A stretch of DNA of 64,000 nt from Thysanoteuthis rhombus (taxonomy: Eukaryota; Mollusca; Cephalopoda; Oegopsida; Thysanoteuthidae): assembly GCA_963457665.1 (NCBI GenBank), contig OY735224.1, positions 39,608,329-39,672,328 of the forward strand. The letters are read 5' to 3'. The notes beneath the pieces are model-generated. The model saw only the letters and a list, made by a program, of their open reading frames with translations, had not been told where the DNA came from and ran no database searches. Each line of letters opens with the position of its first letter. Position 1 is the stretch's first letter. The position numbers were made by a program, and so were the translations under genes. This document shows, in pieces, positions 60,340-64,000 of this stretch.

Positions 60340-60505
60340 CAACAATGAAAATGTCTTCAATGGAGGCAATTGAACGTTAGATCAGGACATTGTATCGTGG
60401 AAAAAGGTTGCCTGGTCCAATGAGTTTTACTTTCTGCTGAATAATTATGACGGCAAGATACGTGCACATTGTTATCCTGAAGAAATTCTGGTGCCAATGC
60501 TAAAT
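60340..60505 (+). pseudogene. Tc1-like transposase relic, 5' part
   Basis: Translation reads SWKKVAWSNEFYFLLNNYDGK and IRAHCYPEE, matching the W..V.WSDESRF.L...DGR.RV block around the second catalytic Asp of Tc1-like transposases. The expected SDE is SNE here, so a key acidic residue is changed. The reading stops before the GGGSVMVW block, which lies 650 bases further on. Confidence 0.8.
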
Positions 60506-60641
60506 AGAGATAGATAGATAGGTTCAAAACCTACTGACTACACAATCGAACTCATACATAGGCAAGGATATTATATAGATATTCTCTCATAAAATCTAAG
60601 TACGCAAATATATTTATTAAATGCATTGCACAGCTATAAGC
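60506..60641 (+). repeat. Direct repeat unit flanking the interruption
   Basis: ATAGAGATAGATAGATAG and CTACTGACTACACAATCGAA, CATACATAGGCAAGG recur at 61709-61785, beyond the end of the transposase relic. Confidence 0.75.
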
Positions 60642-60706
<65 letters not shown>

Positions 60707-61075
60707 CAGTCTTTTAACATCCGTCGTTGGATATAGATCTTCCCCAAGATTCGCCACAATTCTCTATCATGGGCGTCATGGAGCCAGTATTTCCTAAATT
60801 TGTCTAGTTCGTCTCTCCATCTTGTGTTCTGTCGGCTTCGGTTTCTCATGTGATCTCTGGGGATCCATTTTGTGAGACGTGATGTCCATCGGTTGTCTTT
60901 CATTCTTGCAACATAGCCTGCCCATTGCCATTTGAGTTTTTTAATAGTTTCTATGATGTCATGGACTCCTGTTTTCTTCCTAATACACTGTGCTGTCTTG
61001 TGATCTCTCCATGTAAGATTGAGCTTGATTCTCTCATGCACTGGTAGTTGTCCTAAGTAGATGTAGTGGTGCTGT
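60642..61075 (-). mobile_element. RTE-type LINE 3' end inserted in the Tc1 relic, (ATT)n tail
   Basis: The minus frame is the best preserved LINE tail in the window: YIYLGQLPVHERIKLNLTWR, RKKTGVHDIIETIKKLKWQW, AGYVARMKDNRWTSRLTKW, IPRDHMRNRSRQNTRWRDEL and DKFRKYWLHDAHDRELWRIL, then stop. It ends in (TTA)n at 60642-60706. Note that IYLGQ is joined directly to VHERI, so about 60 residues present at 52349 and 57200 are missing here. Confidence 0.93.
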
Positions 61076-61139
61076 ATAAAAATATATATGAATGAATGAA
61101 TTAACACACAGAACAGAAAAGGAATACTTTAATAATACC

Positions 61140-61445
61140 TTGGTTAGCATTAAAAGAAAAACGAGCTGGTGGAGGCAGTATGATGTTCAGACAATATTCT
61201 GCTGAGGTACACTGGTTCCTATCATTCCTGCAGGAGGTACTTTGTCGCGCAAGGGATGTACCTCAACATCAGTGAACACCAGGTACATCCTTACATGACA
61301 ACAGTCTTCTACGATGGCGGTGATATCTTTAAGCAGGACAATGTGCCTCGTTACAAAGCACAAGTTGTGCGGGAATGCTTTAAGAAACATGGTGAGGACT
61401 CACTCAACTGTGTTGCTCTGGCAATCAAGCCCCCTCTTTGCAAAT
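61140..61445 (+). pseudogene. Tc1-like transposase relic, 3' part
   Basis: After a broken GGGSMMF block the frame 61256-61447 reads MYLNISEHQVHPYMTTVFYD and GGDIFKQDNVPRYKAQVVRE. This matches the YLNI..DQVHPFM..VFPDG...QQDNAPCH.A motif of Tc1-like transposases with the catalytic Asp in QDN. The following Pro-rich block with the last acidic residue (SPDLNPIEHLWD) is not preserved. With 60340-60505 it forms one transposase split by the LINE. Confidence 0.85.
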
Positions 61446-61513
61446 AAGCGTTAAGCGAGGTGGCACTAAGCGGGGCATTTCTGTAATATTACATTTTACA
61501 TCGGATACTTCGG

Positions 61514-61598
61514 TCCTCGTACGATCACGGAATTCAAGCAACATGGTCAGTACCTAGATGGGTGATCATCAGGGTATACTAGATGCCATAAGTAGCTG
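61514..61598 (+). pseudogene. 5S rRNA-derived sequence (pseudogene or 5S-headed SINE)
   Basis: GATCACGGAATTCAAGCAAC followed by GTCAGTACCTAGATGGGTGA and GTATACTAGATGCCATAAG aligns with the 3' two thirds of 5S rRNA (GATCTCGGAAGTTAAGCAAC, TTAGTACTTGGATGGGTGAC, ATACCAGGTGCTGTAG). About nine bases of loop E/helix IV are deleted and many stem positions have changed, so it is not a working rRNA gene. It is followed by about 90 bases ending AATAAAGC. Confidence 0.75.
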
Positions 61599-61699
61599 AA
61601 ATCATGGAGGGGGTTGCCAAGGCGTTAATCCTGTTAATCCTCCCAAGAAGAAAACTGATCTCTTCACTACGCCCAATAAAGCTTCAATGTATATTTATC

Positions 61700-62090
61700 C
61701 ACATAGATATGGATAGAGATAGATAGATAGATAGATTTAAAGCCTGCTGACTACACAATCATACCCATACATAAGCAAGGCTCACCCTGTGAATGATCAG
61801 GCTGCAAGCGACAAGAAATGAATGAATAAATTTTTCGATTTATTACAAAAAATATTTGAGAAACGGGATAGCGCAAAGCGGAGTATTGCTGTAATAACAA
61901 GTTCTGTTGATTTTTTTTTTTCAAAGAAGGAACGTACAAAAAAACGACTGTAAGCTTTGCGAGTTGTGTAAATACAGTCGAAACATCTCGGCTCTTTTAA
62001 TTAAAATCAGAGAGAAGCCAAACAAACTAGGGAGTTTCCAACGGTATAATCCTCAGCTTAAAAAATAAATTTAAAAAAGAAAACAAAGGG
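61700..62090. repeat. Direct repeat partner and unassigned DNA
   Basis: 61709-61785 repeats 60506-60560 (GATAGATAGATAG, CTGCTGACTACACAATCAT). The rest is unrecognised. Confidence 0.6.
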
Positions 62091-62280
62091 AAAAGTAATA
62101 GAGATTAATCCAGCTTTGGTACAAAGCCGCTGTACGGCGATAGAGGACTGGATTATCTCAGAGATTTATCTTTCTGAACTTCTCCATTTTCAGCTTCCTT
62201 CAATTTGTCGTCAGCCATCTTGAAAATGAAAACTGTCTTCAGGTGCGTTTACTACAAAAATTGTCCGTTATGTTTTTGTT
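62091..62280 (-). promoter_or_regulatory. Candidate regulatory element or short exon
   Basis: GAGATTAATCCAG (62101-62113) faces CTGGATTATCTC (62148-62159), an imperfect inverted pair carrying TAATCC cores. On the minus strand a pyrimidine-rich TTTTCATTTTCAAG abuts an ATG at 62218 with reading MADDKLKEAENGEVQKDKSL and a stop one codon later. It resembles an acceptor plus coding start, but no donor is seen and the frame is only 21 codons. Confidence 0.25.
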
Positions 62281-63050
62281 TATTTATGGTAGTAGTTTCC
62301 AATTTTTTTTCTTCGCGGACCCCTTAATGCTCTCAAAAAATATGAATAGACCCCTAAAGAGGTTTTTCTTTTTTTATGAGACAATAAGCAATCACAACGT
62401 TTATGTTACTGTAGGATTGTGAGACTGCTGATTTCGTGAAACCCTTAGGGATTTTATGAAATCCCTGAACATTTCAGTAATTCCATGAAACTCCTAGTTT
62501 TACAATAAGTGTGGCAATAATTATCAAGCTGGTGATGTTGACTATTTCTACTTTCAATCCACATTAAGCGCCCTACTACTATGGTCTTGTGTCAAATTAA
62601 GCTCAACTTGGAAAATATCAAGTATATTCTGCTTCGGTACTTACGTTATACACAGTTCAGTTTGACGCAAAGCTGCAGTAATGGGGCACCCAGCTGGGAT
62701 CGAACTGACTACTGCGGTAGTAGTAGTTTCTTAACGGTGAAATTAGGAAAATGTTCAAGCATTTAAAATCCCTTGTTTAACGATCTTGCTGCAATACATT
62801 TATAAAGGGAGGGAGAACGAAATGAAATTTAATGTGATGAATGACATTGGTTCATTTTTTTTTTCTAATCTTTTTGGGGAATCTAGTTTAATGGTTGACA
62901 GCTGGATTCTTCTTTCTGTTTTTATCTAGCATTCAGGCTATTACGATGATTAGTTTTTTATTATATTGTAAGCAGAAAATCCTCCTTCACATGAATACAT
63001 AGCTGGAAAAGGGAGGATGTATTTTGAAGGCCTTTTCTGACAGCCCTATA
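62281..63050. other. hAT-like end and a tRNA-like trace in unassigned DNA
   Basis: 62288-62360 (GTAGTTTCCAATTTTTTTTC, CGCGGACCCC) resembles a hAT terminus without a found partner. On the minus strand at 62688-62712 GGTGCCCCATT and AGTTCGATCCCAGC form a B-box-like motif. Confidence 0.4.
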
Positions 63051-63059
63051 TATTCTTTT

Positions 63060-63190
63060 TGAAGAGACCGTCAACCAAAACTGTCAACATAAGTTTCTTC
63101 AGTTTTTAAATGATTTGAATGAGGAGGAGGGTATTAAGCGACGGAAAACGTTTGAAAGATACAAAGATATGATATAGAGAGTGGCCAAAT
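63060..63190 (+). repeat. Family A 5' fragment
   Basis: CCGTCAACCAAAACTGTCAA and AGTTTCTTCAGTTTTTAAA only. Confidence 0.6.
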
Positions 63191-63194
63191 TATT

Positions 63195-63500
63195 GAACAA
63201 CCGTAGCCATCAAAGATGGCGATGGGCTCTATCCTTTTTTACATCTGCATGTATATTTACGTGTTAGGGTGTTTATGGGTTTGTTTATGTGTTTGAATGT
63301 TGCAGCTCTCCTGGTCGTACTGTTTTGTCTACAGACTTGGAAACTGGCTTCAGTATTCCGCTAGACACCTTCTAAAAAGCTTTTCTTTTTGATTTTTGAA
63401 AACAAAGCTTTTGGGGGGTCTTATGTTTCTAGATGATTTTCATTCTATTTTAGATGTTTCCGACGAAAAACGCCAGGGATTTCGTAGCGATTGATTAGTA
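63195..63500 (+). repeat. Interspersed repeat family B, copy 3
   Basis: GAACAACCGTAGCCATCAAA, GTACTGTTTTGTCTACAGAC and ACGAAAAACGCCAGGGATT. Confidence 0.8.
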
Positions 63501-63849
63501 GCGTCAAAATTTGATGACATATAAAAAAGAATAAGAATAAATACTGTCAGATTAAATTCTATCTACGAAAAGTGTCTGTCCTAATTCTCAGTCACTGCTT
63601 TATTGTTTTACTGTTATTGGGCATCCAGGCGATTGTTATTATTTTCGTATGTAACAACAATGGCAGATGACAATGACCAGACAAAAAACCAGCGGTATCA
63701 TGCACGAATAACAGTGACGCCGTGACGTGCGAAAAAACTGGTGACGAATTCACTCCCACTTCAAAAGCCCAACTCAGATCGACTTGATTTTCGAAAGTTT
63801 GAAAATCCCATTTACAGGAACTGCAGATGTGAGTTAAATACCTGTCGAA
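63501..63849. other. Unassigned DNA
   Basis: The reverse 95-codon frame 63592-63879 has no domain that I recognise. Confidence 0.4.
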
Positions 63850-64000
63850 TCCAAAAGTAAACCAGGTCTGGATAGTCACGCAATAGAAACCGTCACATCT
63901 TTTAGCAGTATGCCGTGTTAGGCATAATGATTTTTTATTTTAATTCGGAAAATGAGAGATCAATGAATGTTGATTCATCAGCAGCCTTGTAGCGTCTGTC
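63850..64000 (-). repeat. Interspersed repeat family A, reverse fragment at window edge
   Basis: CAGGTCTGGATAGTCACGCA, AGCAGTATGCCGTGTTAGGC and TTCATCAGCAGCCTTGTAG match 55335-55450 and 20600-20660. Confidence 0.8.

Noticed and set aside
61514-61598. Functional 5S rRNA gene
   Set aside because: Internal deletion, missing 5' third and several broken stem positions.

Overview
This is a metazoan nuclear window, AT-rich and dominated by introns and repeats, with no operons and no organellar or viral genes. It most resembles a cephalopod mollusc, probably an octopus. That is an inference from very long TA microsatellites, abundant RTE-type LINE 3' ends with trinucleotide tails, tRNA-derived SINEs, Penelope-like, Tc1-like and hAT debris, and coding sequence confined to short, widely spaced exons.

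The only protein-coding gene I can assemble with confidence is a paired-like (Q50) homeobox gene of the Arx/aristaless/Pph13 group on the + strand. Its visible exons are 19985-20119, 23986-24146, 27286-27361, 42858-43151 and 44667-44722. All introns are GT-AG and every phase joins. The homeodomain is split at the classic position 46/47, and its second half lies in a 76-base exon (VWFQNRRAKWRK...) too short to appear as an ORF. The visible protein is 240 residues. A 5' exon with the true start is missing or unrecognised, and the C-terminus has no normal OAR domain. Candidate polyadenylation signals lie at 44828 and 45037.

Region by region: 1-18000 is intergenic or upstream DNA made of interspersed repeats. 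These include a pogo/Tigger remnant at 2318-2778, a roughly 400-500 bp family A, families B and C, tRNA-like SINEs, a diverged tandem array at 15061-16020 broken by an RTE piece, and a striking 338-bp tandem array of RTE 3' ends at 16638-17990. 18000-19984 is largely unique. 20120-44666 holds the homeobox introns, with a hAT MITE carrying a target-site duplication at 24316-24704, a probable larger hAT at 24958-26308, a second hAT-like MITE, TA microsatellites, a reverse-strand RTE endonuclease/RT remnant at 37940-39330 and a perfect 31-bp palindrome at 42390-42457. 44723-64000 holds Tc1, hAT, Penelope-like and RTE remnants, a 5S-rRNA-derived sequence at 61514-61598, and a Tc1 transposase relic interrupted by a reverse RTE fragment. 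It also has one CpG-rich possible first coding exon of another gene at 59113-59248.

Together the window looks like one developmental transcription-factor locus stretched by mobile elements. I found no dedicated multi-gene system. Family assignments were made by eye; no database search was possible.
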